Notes under the pieces: model-generated
Databases searched by the model: none
What the model was told of the DNA's origin: nothing
The model's input: the letters and a program-made list of their open reading frames with translations, nothing else
Assembly (NCBI GenBank): GCA_964371555.1
Contig: CAYJMQ010000002.1
Coordinates: 1-64,000 of the forward strand
Direction: 5' to 3'
Source: CAYJMQ01 sp964371555
Lineage (GTDB): Bacteria; Bdellovibrionota; JACOXK01; 2-02-FULL-40-11
Length of the DNA stretch: 64,000 nt
Program-made: the position numbers and the translations under genes
In this document: one piece after another, positions 23,372-32,883 of the stretch
How the letters are laid out: each line of letters starts with the position of its first letter
Position numbering within the stretch: position 1 is the first letter of the stretch

Positions 23372-25123
23372 ATGGGTATCAAGGTTGTCATTTGCAATGT
23401 TCCGCTCCGTTCTGAAGATGCCCGGACTACCTATCCCCCGCTTGGCGCGATGTTTATCACGCAGGCGTTAAAATTGAGGGGATTTAATGCCGCATTTTAC
23501 GATATCAACTATTTTCGCCCCCCTTTTGAAGAGATTAGAGACTATTTCTTGCGTCATCGGCCAGATGTCATTGGCATCAGTGCTACAGTTTCGACAACGT
23601 ATGCATATCTGAAAAGGCTCAGTTCGCTGATTAAAGAAATACTCCCCGATTCAATGATCGTTGTCGGGGGGGCTATTACCGCCTCTTCGGACATTATTCT
23701 TAAATTCACAAAGGTCGATATTTGTGTGACCGGGGAAGGGGAGCAGGTGATCGTGCATCTGCTCGATTATTTTTCGAAACAGGGGTTGGTAAAGATCGAT
23801 GAAGAGTTAAAAAAGGTTCTTGGTATCTGTTTCCTCAATCAAATGGGAGAGATGGTCTTTACCGGCTACGAGATACAGATCCCGGCGCACGAAATACCAG
23901 ATCCTGATTATGAGATTTTAAGGGAGTATTCGGAGTTGGATGGCTATATCATCGATCCGAAGTATTATCCCCAATTTAAGTACGATCGACGGACGAAGGA
24001 AATGAAAAGACAGGGAAAAAAGATGGCAACCGTTGTGACCTCGCGTGGCTGTATCGCCCGATGCACCTTTTGTCACAGATGGCAAAAAGGGCTTCGGATT
24101 TTTCCGGTAGACCGGGTGATCAATCATATTAGATTTCTGATGGAGCGCCACGATGTTGGTTTTATATCATTCGGGGACGAAGATTTTGGGGCTTCACAGA
24201 GATGGGTTGAGGAGTTCGTCGAAAAAATTTCGACTTTGGACATATTATATCGGATTGGCGCGATCCGGGTCGATCATGTTACTCTCCCCGTCCTTAAAAG
24301 ATATCAAGAGAGCGGCTGCGTTGCCATTCATTACGGAATGGAATCGGGGAGCGATCGAATCCTTTCTGTGATGGAAAAGAGAGCCACTGTCCAGATGAAT
24401 CGCGATGCCGCAATGATGACATTCCAGGCAGGTTTGCAGACCGTTCCGGCAGCGGTTGTCGGAATGCCGGGGGAAACTTATGAGACGATAGAGGAGACCG
24501 CTGAGTTTCTTAAGGATATTACAGAATTTTATCCCTACGACCCGGTTATCAGCCCCAATCTGCTCGTTGCGCTTCCGGGAACCCCCGTCTATGAGTACGC
24601 GAGATTTAAGGGTTTCCTCGGTCAAACGCCGGAAGATGAGGAGAAGTACCTCGTCCGGATTTCAGATCATGGGGGTGATTCCCCCGTTCAGTTTAATTTT
24701 ACCGATTATCCCTATTTTGCGGTTCAGTCGTGGGTGCGGTGTCTGATTATCTCTGTTTTGTATAATTATTATAAGAAAAATAATCTTTTGACACTCTCCA
24801 ATGGAATGTTTGTTGTTTCTTTATTTCAATTTTTCCTAGGGATAAGGAGGGGACATTCTTTCTCCTGCAGTCTGATGAGTCATCCCCTTTTCTATCGCTT
24901 CAGATATGTATTGACACTGATTCAGGTGATGATTGTAAATTTTAAAGAGTGCGATACAAAGTTGTTTCTCGAAAGATGCGTCGAACTTCTGGTTTGGCCA
25001 TTTAAAAGAAAGGCATTCACAAAATATATTTCTCTCAGGCAGTTTATGAATGAACGAACCTCCGGTCTCCAGGCAATCAAAGCAAATCTGACAAACCCGC
25101 TGCAGCTGCGATTAGGTCGTTAG
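23372..25123 (+). CDS. B12-binding-domain radical SAM protein
   Basis: A 583-residue protein with GAAGG three bases before the ATG. Residues ~1-150 form the cobalamin-type N-terminal domain (YPPLGAMFITQALKLRG, DVIGISATVSTTY, IVVGGAITASS, CVTGEGEQVIVHLL). The radical SAM core contains CIARCTFC (C227, C231, C234) and GMESGSDRIL, VVGMPGETYETIEET. The ~120-residue C-terminal extension is helical and basic. Members of this group carry out methylation, ring contraction and other difficult C-C or C-H reactions. A GT-B gene and a dehydrogenase follow within a few bases, so a role in tailoring a glycan or its lipid is plausible, with unknown substrate. Confidence 0.85.
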   Translation: MGIKVVICNVPLRSEDARTTYPPLGAMFITQALKLRGFNAAFYDINYFRPPFEEIRDYFLRHRPDVIGISATVSTTYAYLKRLSSLIKEILPDSMIVVGGAITASSDIILKFTKVDICVTGEGEQVIVHLLDYFSKQGLVKIDEELKKVLGICFLNQMGEMVFTGYEIQIPAHEIPDPDYEILREYSELDGYIIDPKYYPQFKYDRRTKEMKRQGKKMATVVTSRGCIARCTFCHRWQKGLRIFPVDRVINHIRFLMERHDVGFISFGDEDFGASQRWVEEFVEKISTLDILYRIGAIRVDHVTLPVLKRYQESGCVAIHYGMESGSDRILSVMEKRATVQMNRDAAMMTFQAGLQTVPAAVVGMPGETYETIEETAEFLKDITEFYPYDPVISPNLLVALPGTPVYEYARFKGFLGQTPEDEEKYLVRISDHGGDSPVQFNFTDYPYFAVQSWVRCLIISVLYNYYKKNNLLTLSNGMFVVSLFQFFLGIRRGHSFSCSLMSHPLFYRFRYVLTLIQVMIVNFKECDTKLFLERCVELLVWPFKRKAFTKYISLRQFMNERTSGLQAIKANLTNPLQLRLGR

Positions 25124-25147
25124 CGGGAGAGCGCCGAGATTTGGGTG

Positions 25148-26920
25148 ATGAAGCTAAGTTTTTTAGATGCCCTGCCGACCGATCCTCATGATCTGGCCAT
25201 CAATGACGGAATGGTTATTGCCATGAAGCCTACGGTCCATGCCTGGCTTTTGAGACAGAACATAGCGGCGCAAAATACGCTCCCCTATTTTTCCAATGCA
25301 TCCCACGAGTCTGCCCTTCTCTCATCTCAAGTTGCTGCCCAATGGCTGAGAGCCGAGGCGAAGTTTTTAGAGACAACATTTGGCATCGAATATGCCTATC
25401 GTGAAATGTTTGTCTTTCTTACCCGATTTGCGATTCATTATTGTCTTTGGGCGATCGATGTTGTTCAACACGCGCTTGATAGGCACCAACCGACAGGGCT
25501 TCTTGCCTCGTGTCAACCTTATCGGCAGACCCCCTCTTTTTATATTGAATCTTTCGAAAACTATTTGGCGAAACTTGTGCAAAGAATTGCAAAGAAACGG
25601 GGAATTCCGTTTGAAGTTGTCTCAGCTTGTGAGAATGGCATTTCTCCAAAATCTCGAAACTTGACCTCTTCGTTTTTTCGAGAGGTTATTCGCCCCATGC
25701 TTGCCACAGCAAGATACAGGTGGCTGAAAAAACGCCATCCCAAAAGGAAAAAAATTTTATATACCACCACAGCTTATCAGATGGATCTTGTGATTGGGGA
25801 TTTGAAAGAGAGATTTCCGAATATCGATTTTGAACTTTTAGCAGAATCGTCCGTCGTTTCTTCGGGCAGATTGCCTGCTCAATGGAGCGCCTTTCAGACT
25901 CTTGTAGCAAAACTTCGTCAAAATCCCCCTCCTTTTTCTTATTTGGGCATTTCCTTTGGCGATCTCATTGCGCAAAAAATAGAAAATAATATTGCCCCTT
26001 ATCTGGTTGGCTATATGCGTTCGGCCCCGGTGCTCGATCGATGGCTCGATCTATTAAACCCGGCTGCGATCTTATCGAACGCGAATCGCTCCGATGACAA
26101 ATTGTTGGCTGAGCTTTGTCGAAAAAAGGGGATCCCAAATGTCGTAATCAGTCACGGCTCTCACATCTCACCAAAGAACGATTTCGAGCGGATCGAATGG
26201 GGGGAGCATGGAAAACAATTCTTAAGCGCTCCTTATTCACATATCGCGCTTCAATCCCCGGTTACAGAAGGCTACATTGATGCCTTTAAACCCGACGCTC
26301 TGACGTTAAAAACCGGGCCTCTCATTTGGGGGAGAAAAATCAGGCGCGCACACCGCAGGCGCGCCCGCATGGCTGAAAAAATCGTTCTTCACGCGGGGAC
26401 CCCAAAAATAACATCGAGCCTGAGATTTCAGATCTATGAAACCCCCGACGAATATATTCAATCGCTAAAAGACCTTTCCAATGTCATTCTCAAGATGGAA
26501 AATGTAAAACTCGTCATTAAATTTAGACCGATGGAAGAGATTTCTTTAGAAACATTGACCACCCTTTTGCCCAGTGCCCCAAATATCATTGTTGAAACGA
26601 AACAGGCATTCAGAGAAAGCCTTTCATGCGCCGACCTCCTTATCAGTTTTTCTTCAACCACCATAGAAGAGGCGCTGCAGAATCAGATTCCTGTGCTCCT
26701 CTATGGCGGGAACGGGCGTTATCAGCATATTCCAGCTCAGACGGTAAAAAATGGCGTACCGCTTTCAAAAAGCGCTCTCTATTTTGCTCCCGATTTTTCA
26801 GATCTTGAATTTGCAGTCCGGGGGATTCTTGCCGCCGCGCCCTCTCTTGATGAAAAAATTTTTGAGCCTTATATCTATGGGGAGTCAGAACGCGAGTCGC
26901 TTCTCGAAAGAATTTTATGA
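25148..26920 (+). CDS. putative surface polysaccharide glycosyltransferase (GT-B, capsule-type)
   Basis: A 590-residue protein; ATG 25148 is preferred to the GTG at 25145. The C-terminal half has the GT-B pattern of capsule/CDP-glycerol glycerophosphotransferase-like proteins: VVISHGSHIS, LVIKFRPMEE, then CADLLISFSSTTIEEALQNQIPVLLYGG, with the S-S-T-xx-E-A loop of the donor site. The N-terminal half is helical and lacks clear motifs. The gene resembles, in layout only, the one at 12592. It lies between a radical SAM gene and a dehydrogenase gene, overlapping the latter by 4 bases. Confidence 0.65.
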   Translation: MKLSFLDALPTDPHDLAINDGMVIAMKPTVHAWLLRQNIAAQNTLPYFSNASHESALLSSQVAAQWLRAEAKFLETTFGIEYAYREMFVFLTRFAIHYCLWAIDVVQHALDRHQPTGLLASCQPYRQTPSFYIESFENYLAKLVQRIAKKRGIPFEVVSACENGISPKSRNLTSSFFREVIRPMLATARYRWLKKRHPKRKKILYTTTAYQMDLVIGDLKERFPNIDFELLAESSVVSSGRLPAQWSAFQTLVAKLRQNPPPFSYLGISFGDLIAQKIENNIAPYLVGYMRSAPVLDRWLDLLNPAAILSNANRSDDKLLAELCRKKGIPNVVISHGSHISPKNDFERIEWGEHGKQFLSAPYSHIALQSPVTEGYIDAFKPDALTLKTGPLIWGRKIRRAHRRRARMAEKIVLHAGTPKITSSLRFQIYETPDEYIQSLKDLSNVILKMENVKLVIKFRPMEEISLETLTTLLPSAPNIIVETKQAFRESLSCADLLISFSSTTIEEALQNQIPVLLYGGNGRYQHIPAQTVKNGVPLSKSALYFAPDFSDLEFAVRGILAAAPSLDEKIFEPYIYGESERESLLERIL

Positions 26921-27963
26921 ACGAATCGGTATATATTTCTCATCATAAATTGTCCTCATTTATGCGAGATGTTCTTAAACGGACCGATGTCAGAGACGAT
27001 GTCGCCGCCCATCTTACAGAGGCTCTTATCGAATCCTCCCTTCGTGGTGTCGACTCTCATGGCGTCCGGCTCTTTCCTCATTATGTGAAGGGGGTATTGG
27101 GGGGGCGGATCAATCCAAATCCGTCATATCGTCGTACGCGAACCTCCCCATCAACAGCCCTTTTTGATGCCGATCATACGTTCGGACATGCGGCCTGCAT
27201 GGAAGCGGCCAAATATGCGATCGCTTTGGCAGATGAGGCAGGAAGCGCGCATGTGGCGGTCTATCACTCAAGTCATTTTGGCGCGGCGGCGACCTACGCG
27301 CTGGAAATCGCAAGATGTAATATGATCGGCATGAGTTTTACCAATACCGACGCGCTTATTAAGAGCTATGGCGGGAAGAAAGCTTTTCTTGGGAACAATC
27401 CGATTTGCATCACTGTGCCATGTGAGGGGGAAGAGCCGATTTGTCTGGATATGGCAACCAGTATTGTTACCTTTAACAAAATTAAACAGCTGCGTGAGCA
27501 TGGTCTTTTTGCGCCGCCAGGTGTCGGAGCTGATGACGAAGGAAGAGAAACAATCGATCCCCATCGCATTTCAATGTTAAATCCGATCGGTGGATATAAA
27601 GGGTACGGTTTGAGTTTTATGGTTGAAGTCTTATGCAGTCTGCTCACCGGGATGCCATACGGACCGCAGATTCCAAAAATGTTTGAAGCGCCAATGGATG
27701 AAAAAAGAAATCTCGGGCAATTTATTATCGCGCTCCGGATTGAGAACTTTCAGGATATCCATTTGTTTAAAAAGAGAATGGCGATGTTTGTCGGGGACTT
27801 GAGAAAGAGCCCTCCCTTTCATCCGGACCAACCGGTCCATGTTCCCGGTGATCCTGAAAAAGCAAAACAAAAAGAACGATTAAAGACCGGCATCCCCCTC
27901 TCTGACACCGAACTCATCCACCTTCGCAATATAGGACGGCAATGGGGGATTCAAATTGAATGA
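26917..27963 (+). CDS. malate/L-lactate dehydrogenase family (Ldh_2) NAD(P)-dependent oxidoreductase
   Basis: A 348-residue protein of the YlbC/YiaK/ComC family (ureidoglycolate, diketogulonate, sulfolactate and malate dehydrogenases). Motifs are SLRGVDSHGVRLFPHYVKG with the active-site His, VYHSSHFGAA, YGGKKAFLGNNPI and PIGGYKGYGLSFMVEVL. It reduces a 2-oxo acid or oxidises a 2-hydroxy acid. The 4-base ATGA overlap with the GT-B gene makes it part of the glycan operon, so its substrate is likely a sugar acid or a 2-oxo acid side group rather than central malate (inference). Confidence 0.85.
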   Translation: MNESVYISHHKLSSFMRDVLKRTDVRDDVAAHLTEALIESSLRGVDSHGVRLFPHYVKGVLGGRINPNPSYRRTRTSPSTALFDADHTFGHAACMEAAKYAIALADEAGSAHVAVYHSSHFGAAATYALEIARCNMIGMSFTNTDALIKSYGGKKAFLGNNPICITVPCEGEEPICLDMATSIVTFNKIKQLREHGLFAPPGVGADDEGRETIDPHRISMLNPIGGYKGYGLSFMVEVLCSLLTGMPYGPQIPKMFEAPMDEKRNLGQFIIALRIENFQDIHLFKKRMAMFVGDLRKSPPFHPDQPVHVPGDPEKAKQKERLKTGIPLSDTELIHLRNIGRQWGIQIE

Positions 27964-27977
27964 AGAGATTTGATTCT

Positions 27978-28091
27978 TCACTTGAGCATCTGTCCAGCTA
28001 CTATTTTCAGAGCCCAGGCTGCATTTTCCTTGGCCTTTTCGGCATCTGGTTCTTTATAAAATTGTGAAGGGGTTAAATCTTCACTTCCATT
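27978..28091 (-). other. possible decayed gene fragment in the gap after the dehydrogenase
   Basis: On the minus strand a 37-codon frame (starting after a TAA) reads DLTPSQFYKEPDAEKAKENA, followed by AWALKIVAGQMLK, and stops at 27978. The composition and amphipathic helix look like a real protein C-terminus, yet it has no start. A competing 35-codon plus-strand frame (27960-28067, ATGA overlap with the dehydrogenase stop, one hydrophobic segment) is also open. Neither can be confirmed; a remnant is my preferred reading. Confidence 0.25.
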
Positions 28092-29889
28092 TTATCCAAT
28101 AAGGGTGTCCATGAGAATATTTTCTCTGGATTTTTCCTTCAGAAATAATGCGCCTGATATTTATTAATATATCGAGAAAATAGCCAGGTTTCATTTGGGG
28201 TGAAAAATGAAGCAGGTATCTGCTTCTCAGGAGGTAAGCAATTCCTCCCCCCATCAGAACATGCGTCAAGGGGACGATCGTAAAGCGATACCAGTCTTTG
28301 AACTCCTGAATGAAGATCCCGTCCACCGGGTCGTACATGGTTTGCGAAGTCGTTAACGCATAGGAGATCATTTTGAAAAGAATTAGAAATAACAATGGCA
28401 TTGAGTATCTCCATTCTTTTTGTGACAAGAAGATGCCGGCAACCATAAAACAGTAGAGATAAAAGCATAAGACCATGTTATAGGCGGAACTCTTAGGCTG
28501 CAAAAAAATAAAGGCAGGGGTAAAAAAAATGTCATAGTCCCAAAATCTCATGATTTGACCCGCAAGATGCGGCCAAATAATTTGCAGGGTGATTAAGGGA
28601 TGATGGAAAATCTGTGCAAGCATCTGTTGAAAATCGTTTACTGGAATTCCAGCGGCCTCAAATTTTTTAAATTCATAAAACCAGGTCTGGTGCAACAATA
28701 ATTGCTGTGTCGATTCTGAGGCCGAAACAATCGATGATAAAGTAAAATCACCAAACGTTAGAAAATTGCGATACATCCACGGAAGGGCAATAACCATAAA
28801 GCCGAATGAAAAGAAAAGAATCTTTATTTTGGATTTTCTCCACGAAAAGGCAATCCATGGGAAGATAAGGAATAAGCTATAATAATATTCTGGCCTTGCC
28901 ATGATCAATAACGTTAAACCGAGGCCGGAAATAAATGCGGCGATTTGAGAGGTGAAGTCCTTGCGTTTCATTGCGATAAATAAGGCGAGTAAGAAGAGCT
29001 CCAGTGTAAAGAGCCCAAATGCCTCGGAGCCGATATATCCCCCATATTGAATCAGAAAACCGTAGCCGGCGCTAAGGATCGAGGCAATTTTTGCGGCTGT
29101 TTCATCAAATATGAATCTCGCAATGGCGTATGTGAATAAGATACAGATTGCCCCCAAAAGGGCGTTAAAGAGCCGTGCGATCAGCGGGTAATATCCAAAT
29201 ATCTTATAAATGGTTGCGTAAAATATGACGACTGAACCTTTCTGCGATAGAAAAGGCCTGGTTGCGTCAAATAGGTTTCCGGTTTGAGCCAGGTAGAGGG
29301 CATCTTCATTATATTGACTGTCAGGGCCTTCCATGACCCCAGGAGGGAGATTGATCGTAAGCTGAACCGCAAAGAGGGTTCTCACAGCCAAACCAAACAA
29401 AAAAATAAAAAGAATAAATCGCTTGCCTTTCCAAAAATTAAGAATGACAGAGGGGAGAATGGAAAGTTCCCACACTGAAATGCCATGTCCCTTTTTAAAA
29501 AAGATCCAAAAAAGAGTCTTTATGAGGTAGTAAAAAGAAAAATAAAGAATAGTTATAAAAAAAATAAAATAATAGATTTTTTGCATATTGAAAGAAAAGG
29601 CATACCCGATCAGCTGATCGCTAAGTCTTATCAGGGAGAAAATGAGGCTGAATGAAATGACGATGAGCGCTCCCCGGGGCCAGATACGGTCAAAGGGAAA
29701 TTTGAAGAGCCGGCTGATCGAGAAAAAGTAGACAAAGGAAAGGAGGAGGTAAAAGATGAGATAGGGGGTTTCAGTCCATCTGGGGGAGAGATGAGACAGT
29801 AAAAATACCGAAAGAATTGCGTAGATAATAGAACCGCATAGCGCGCAACTGTATTTGAACTTTGATATTACCATCCCAAGAAAATTCAC
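28081..29889 (-). CDS. GT-C membrane glycosyltransferase (GT39/ArnT-like)
   Basis: A 602-residue polytopic protein. About five membrane helices (residues ~10-170) precede a loop carrying MEGPDSQYNEDALYLAQTG, the acidic D/E pair expected for polyprenyl-phosphate sugar transferases; further helices (~215-480) and a short C-terminal soluble part follow. The loop is preceded by extra N-terminal helices compared with standard ArnT/PMT topology. It transfers a lipid-linked sugar on the outer face of the inner membrane. The gene is divergent from the nucleotidyltransferase-GT2 fusion at 29957, with 67 bases between starts. Confidence 0.75.
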   Translation of the reverse strand: MNFLGMVISKFKYSCALCGSIIYAILSVFLLSHLSPRWTETPYLIFYLLLSFVYFFSISRLFKFPFDRIWPRGALIVISFSLIFSLIRLSDQLIGYAFSFNMQKIYYFIFFITILYFSFYYLIKTLFWIFFKKGHGISVWELSILPSVILNFWKGKRFILFIFLFGLAVRTLFAVQLTINLPPGVMEGPDSQYNEDALYLAQTGNLFDATRPFLSQKGSVVIFYATIYKIFGYYPLIARLFNALLGAICILFTYAIARFIFDETAAKIASILSAGYGFLIQYGGYIGSEAFGLFTLELFLLALFIAMKRKDFTSQIAAFISGLGLTLLIMARPEYYYSLFLIFPWIAFSWRKSKIKILFFSFGFMVIALPWMYRNFLTFGDFTLSSIVSASESTQQLLLHQTWFYEFKKFEAAGIPVNDFQQMLAQIFHHPLITLQIIWPHLAGQIMRFWDYDIFFTPAFIFLQPKSSAYNMVLCFYLYCFMVAGIFLSQKEWRYSMPLLFLILFKMISYALTTSQTMYDPVDGIFIQEFKDWYRFTIVPLTHVLMGGGIAYLLRSRYLLHFSPQMKPGYFLDILINIRRIISEGKIQRKYSHGHPYWIKWK

Positions 29890-29956
29890 ACCAATATTTA
29901 GCCAAAAGCAATAAGATTGACATTCGTGGGAGGTTGCCAGTAACCTTGATTAATAC

Positions 29957-31432
29957 GTGTGTTCCACTGATCTTCGAGTCACAAAAGCGCTAATCCCCGC
30001 CGCTGGGAGAGGGCTGAGATCGTATCCTAAGAGCAAACATCTCCCCAAAGGGATGTTTGAAATCGAAAACAGACCGATTCTTGAGAACACGCTTATCCTG
30101 CTCAGGGATAAGATGAATATTCGCGACATTTTTATGATCGTGGGGCATCAGAAAGAAAAAATAATAAATTATTTTAAAAATGGAGAGCGATGGGGGATCG
30201 ATATTTCTTATATCGATTGCCCGGATCCTGAAGAAGGGATAGGGAGGGGGATTCTCTATGCTGAACAGTCGTTGCAAGAGCCTTTCATCTGCATTCTCGG
30301 TGATGAATATTACAGCCGTTCCAATCACGATCTTTGTCTGACATTACCGGATCAGATCTTTGCGGTCTGCGCGATTAAATATTCGAATGATATTAAATCA
30401 ATAAAAAAAAATTATACAGTGGAGATCGGGGATGGTCTGATTCGGAAAATTATTGAAAAACCGGCTGTCAACCCGTCATCGCATTTAAGATATCTGGGAT
30501 GCGGAACCTGGTTATTCAGACCGGAAATTTTTGAGTGGATTAGAAAAACAGGGCATTCGGGGAGATCCGGAAAAGTCGAACTGATGGATGCCCTCGATCT
30601 GGCAATACAAAACGGGCGCCTGATCAAACCGTTTTATCTTGAGGGGGACTATTTCAATATCAATTCAATCGAAGACATCAACCAGTGCAATTATGTCGTT
30701 CGCTCGTCACACTTTTCTGAAAAAAGGATCAGTTTGATTATCCCTTCCCGCAATGAAGAGCAGACGATAGCGGCTGTCATTCAGGATGCCCTGCCGCATG
30801 TAGACGAAGTTATGGTAGTCGATAACCGATCGACCGATCAAACAGTGGAGGCAGCTCTTTCAGCGGGGGCGAGGGTAGAGAGAGTCAACCTCAAAGGGTA
30901 TGGGGATACGATCCGACATGGTCTCGATCATGCCACTGGAGATATTCTGATTGTCATGGAGGCCGATTATTCATTTCGTGCAAAAGATTTGGGGAAGTTT
31001 CTCGAATATATTAAGGATGCTGATATGGTCATTGGAACCCGGACCACACGACAACTCATTGAACAAGGGGCCAACATGAATGGCTGGCTCCGGTTGGGGA
31101 ATTTGATTGTTGCCAAACTGGTTGAGCTTTTATGGTGGGAGAGTGAGCCGCGTTTTACAGATGTCGGCTGTACTTACAGGGCAATCTGGAAAGAGGCGTA
31201 TCAAAAAATCCGAAACGACCTCCATTCAACGGGACCGGAATTTTCGCTGGAAATGATGATAAAAATGTTAAAGTATAAACAACGGATCTTAGAGATTCCC
31301 ATTTCGTATTATCCGCGTTTGGGAGGAATTTCAAAACACTCGAACCAGTGGTTTGGGATCTTTAAAACGGCGGCAAGAATGTTGCATCTTACCTTCATGG
31401 AAAGATTTTTTACAAGAGGACGCCCGAGATGA
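29957..31432 (+). CDS. sugar nucleotidyltransferase fused to GT2 glycosyltransferase
   Basis: A 491-residue bifunctional protein with a GTG start. Residues ~8-240 are an NTP_transferase resembling UTP-glucose-1-phosphate uridylyltransferases (ALIPAAGRGLRSYP, KHLPKGMFEIENRPIL, ILGDEYYS). Residues ~258-485 are a DPM1-like GT2 (SLIIPSRNEEQTI, VVDNRSTDQT, VMEADYSF, FTDVGCTYRAI). Such a fusion would make an NDP-sugar and pass it directly to a polyprenyl phosphate or other acceptor. It overlaps the downstream radical SAM gene by 4 bases. I see no C-terminal membrane helices. Confidence 0.85.
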   Translation: MCSTDLRVTKALIPAAGRGLRSYPKSKHLPKGMFEIENRPILENTLILLRDKMNIRDIFMIVGHQKEKIINYFKNGERWGIDISYIDCPDPEEGIGRGILYAEQSLQEPFICILGDEYYSRSNHDLCLTLPDQIFAVCAIKYSNDIKSIKKNYTVEIGDGLIRKIIEKPAVNPSSHLRYLGCGTWLFRPEIFEWIRKTGHSGRSGKVELMDALDLAIQNGRLIKPFYLEGDYFNINSIEDINQCNYVVRSSHFSEKRISLIIPSRNEEQTIAAVIQDALPHVDEVMVVDNRSTDQTVEAALSAGARVERVNLKGYGDTIRHGLDHATGDILIVMEADYSFRAKDLGKFLEYIKDADMVIGTRTTRQLIEQGANMNGWLRLGNLIVAKLVELLWWESEPRFTDVGCTYRAIWKEAYQKIRNDLHSTGPEFSLEMMIKMLKYKQRILEIPISYYPRLGGISKHSNQWFGIFKTAARMLHLTFMERFFTRGRPR

Positions 31433-32883
31433 GTTCCAAACTGAAAAAGGCTTTTTTGTGTTATTTGCCGATTGGCCGGTATCAGAGAGGGGAGGATCGT
31501 TGCCAGGCCGATATTGATGGATCGACCACACAGGCCCCGCACGCGCCAAACGATTTGGGGTACATCGCCGCGCAATTGGAAAAATTCTCTGTAAAAAGTT
31601 TTATCAGGGATTATCCCGCTGAAGGATTATCTGAAGAACAGTTGATAGAAGATGTTAAAGCGTTTGAGCCGGACATTTTTTTTATCAGCACAACCTTTCC
31701 GACATTTGAAAAAGACGCCTTATTCTTAAAAAAAATAAAATCTTTAAAGCCGGACATCCTGACGATCGCAAAAGGGAGTTGCTTTTTTTCACTCCCGCTC
31801 AAAGATTTGAAAAATGAAAATTACGCCTCTCTTGATATCGCAGTTTATGGGGAATCGGAGTTTATTATTGTAGATATTATCGAAAGCCTGCGGGGGGGAA
31901 TGCCCCTTACAGATGTTTCCGGATTGCTTCTCTACATCGGGAGTCCGGAGGTTCGGCGCACCCCTCAGCCAGCTTTTGAGGAGAATCTCGATCTTCTTCC
32001 ATTTCCAAAAAGAGAGTTGATAAAGAATGAATTATATACCTGCCCCAATACGGGAAAGCCGATGGCAACGATTGTGGTATCAAGAGGGTGTCCTTTATCG
32101 TGTATATTTTGTCTGACTCCGATTATTTCCGGCCAAAAATTAAGAAAGCGTTCGGTCCAGAATGTGCTGGAGGAAGTAAAGGAGTGTGTCCATCATCATG
32201 GAATCAGCGATTTTTTTATGAGGGCTGATACATTTACCATGGATAGAGGATACGTAAAGGAATTCTGTCGGCAATTGCTTTCCGAACGTCTTTCTATTTC
32301 ATGGGTTGCAAACAGTACGACCACAGCGGCGCTCGACCGGGAAATGCTCGGTCTCATGAAAGCGGCCGGCTGCTGGCTTATCGCGTTTGGCATAGAGTCT
32401 GGCAATGAAGAGATCCAAAAAAGAATCAAACCCGGAATTCCGGTTGAAAACAGCTTTAAAGCTGTCCGACTCTGCAAGGATCTGGGAATTAAAACCTTCG
32501 GATTTTTTATGATAGGACTCCCCCACGATTCAAAATCAACGATGAACGACACTTTTCATCTTATGAAAGAGCTAGACTGCGATTTTATTGAGGTCCATAT
32601 TGCCCTCCCTTATGACGGGACCCCCTTAAATCGCTTGTCGAAAGAATTGGGGTTGCTTAAAGATTCTGTTCTCGGTCATAATTATTTTTCAATTCCCTAT
32701 ACCAGCGGTACTCTTCATCTGACAAGAAAAGAGATTATTCAGTTCAGAAAAAAAATGCTTGCGCACCATTATTTGCGTCCAACCTACATGTATCGAACGT
32801 TAAAGGGCTGCCGCTCCACGCACGAAGCGTTGAATTATCTCAAATATGGGACAAGGCTCCTTTATAATCTGGCTGTAAAATAG
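31429..32883 (+). CDS. B12-binding-domain radical SAM protein
   Basis: A 484-residue member of the same broad group as the proteins at 10159 and 23372. It has a cobalamin-type N-terminal domain (PNDLGYIAAQLEK, PDIFFISTTFPTFE), radical SAM motif CPLSCIFC (C221, C225, C228), and GIESGNEEIQKRI, FFMIGLPHDS and HIALPYDGTPL. It is coupled by ATGA to the nucleotidyltransferase-GT2 fusion and converges with the GT-C gene at 32862, overlapping it by 22 bases. It presumably modifies a lipid or sugar in the same glycan; the substrate is unknown. Confidence 0.85.
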   Translation: MSSKLKKAFLCYLPIGRYQRGEDRCQADIDGSTTQAPHAPNDLGYIAAQLEKFSVKSFIRDYPAEGLSEEQLIEDVKAFEPDIFFISTTFPTFEKDALFLKKIKSLKPDILTIAKGSCFFSLPLKDLKNENYASLDIAVYGESEFIIVDIIESLRGGMPLTDVSGLLLYIGSPEVRRTPQPAFEENLDLLPFPKRELIKNELYTCPNTGKPMATIVVSRGCPLSCIFCLTPIISGQKLRKRSVQNVLEEVKECVHHHGISDFFMRADTFTMDRGYVKEFCRQLLSERLSISWVANSTTTAALDREMLGLMKAAGCWLIAFGIESGNEEIQKRIKPGIPVENSFKAVRLCKDLGIKTFGFFMIGLPHDSKSTMNDTFHLMKELDCDFIEVHIALPYDGTPLNRLSKELGLLKDSVLGHNYFSIPYTSGTLHLTRKEIIQFRKKMLAHHYLRPTYMYRTLKGCRSTHEALNYLKYGTRLLYNLAVK

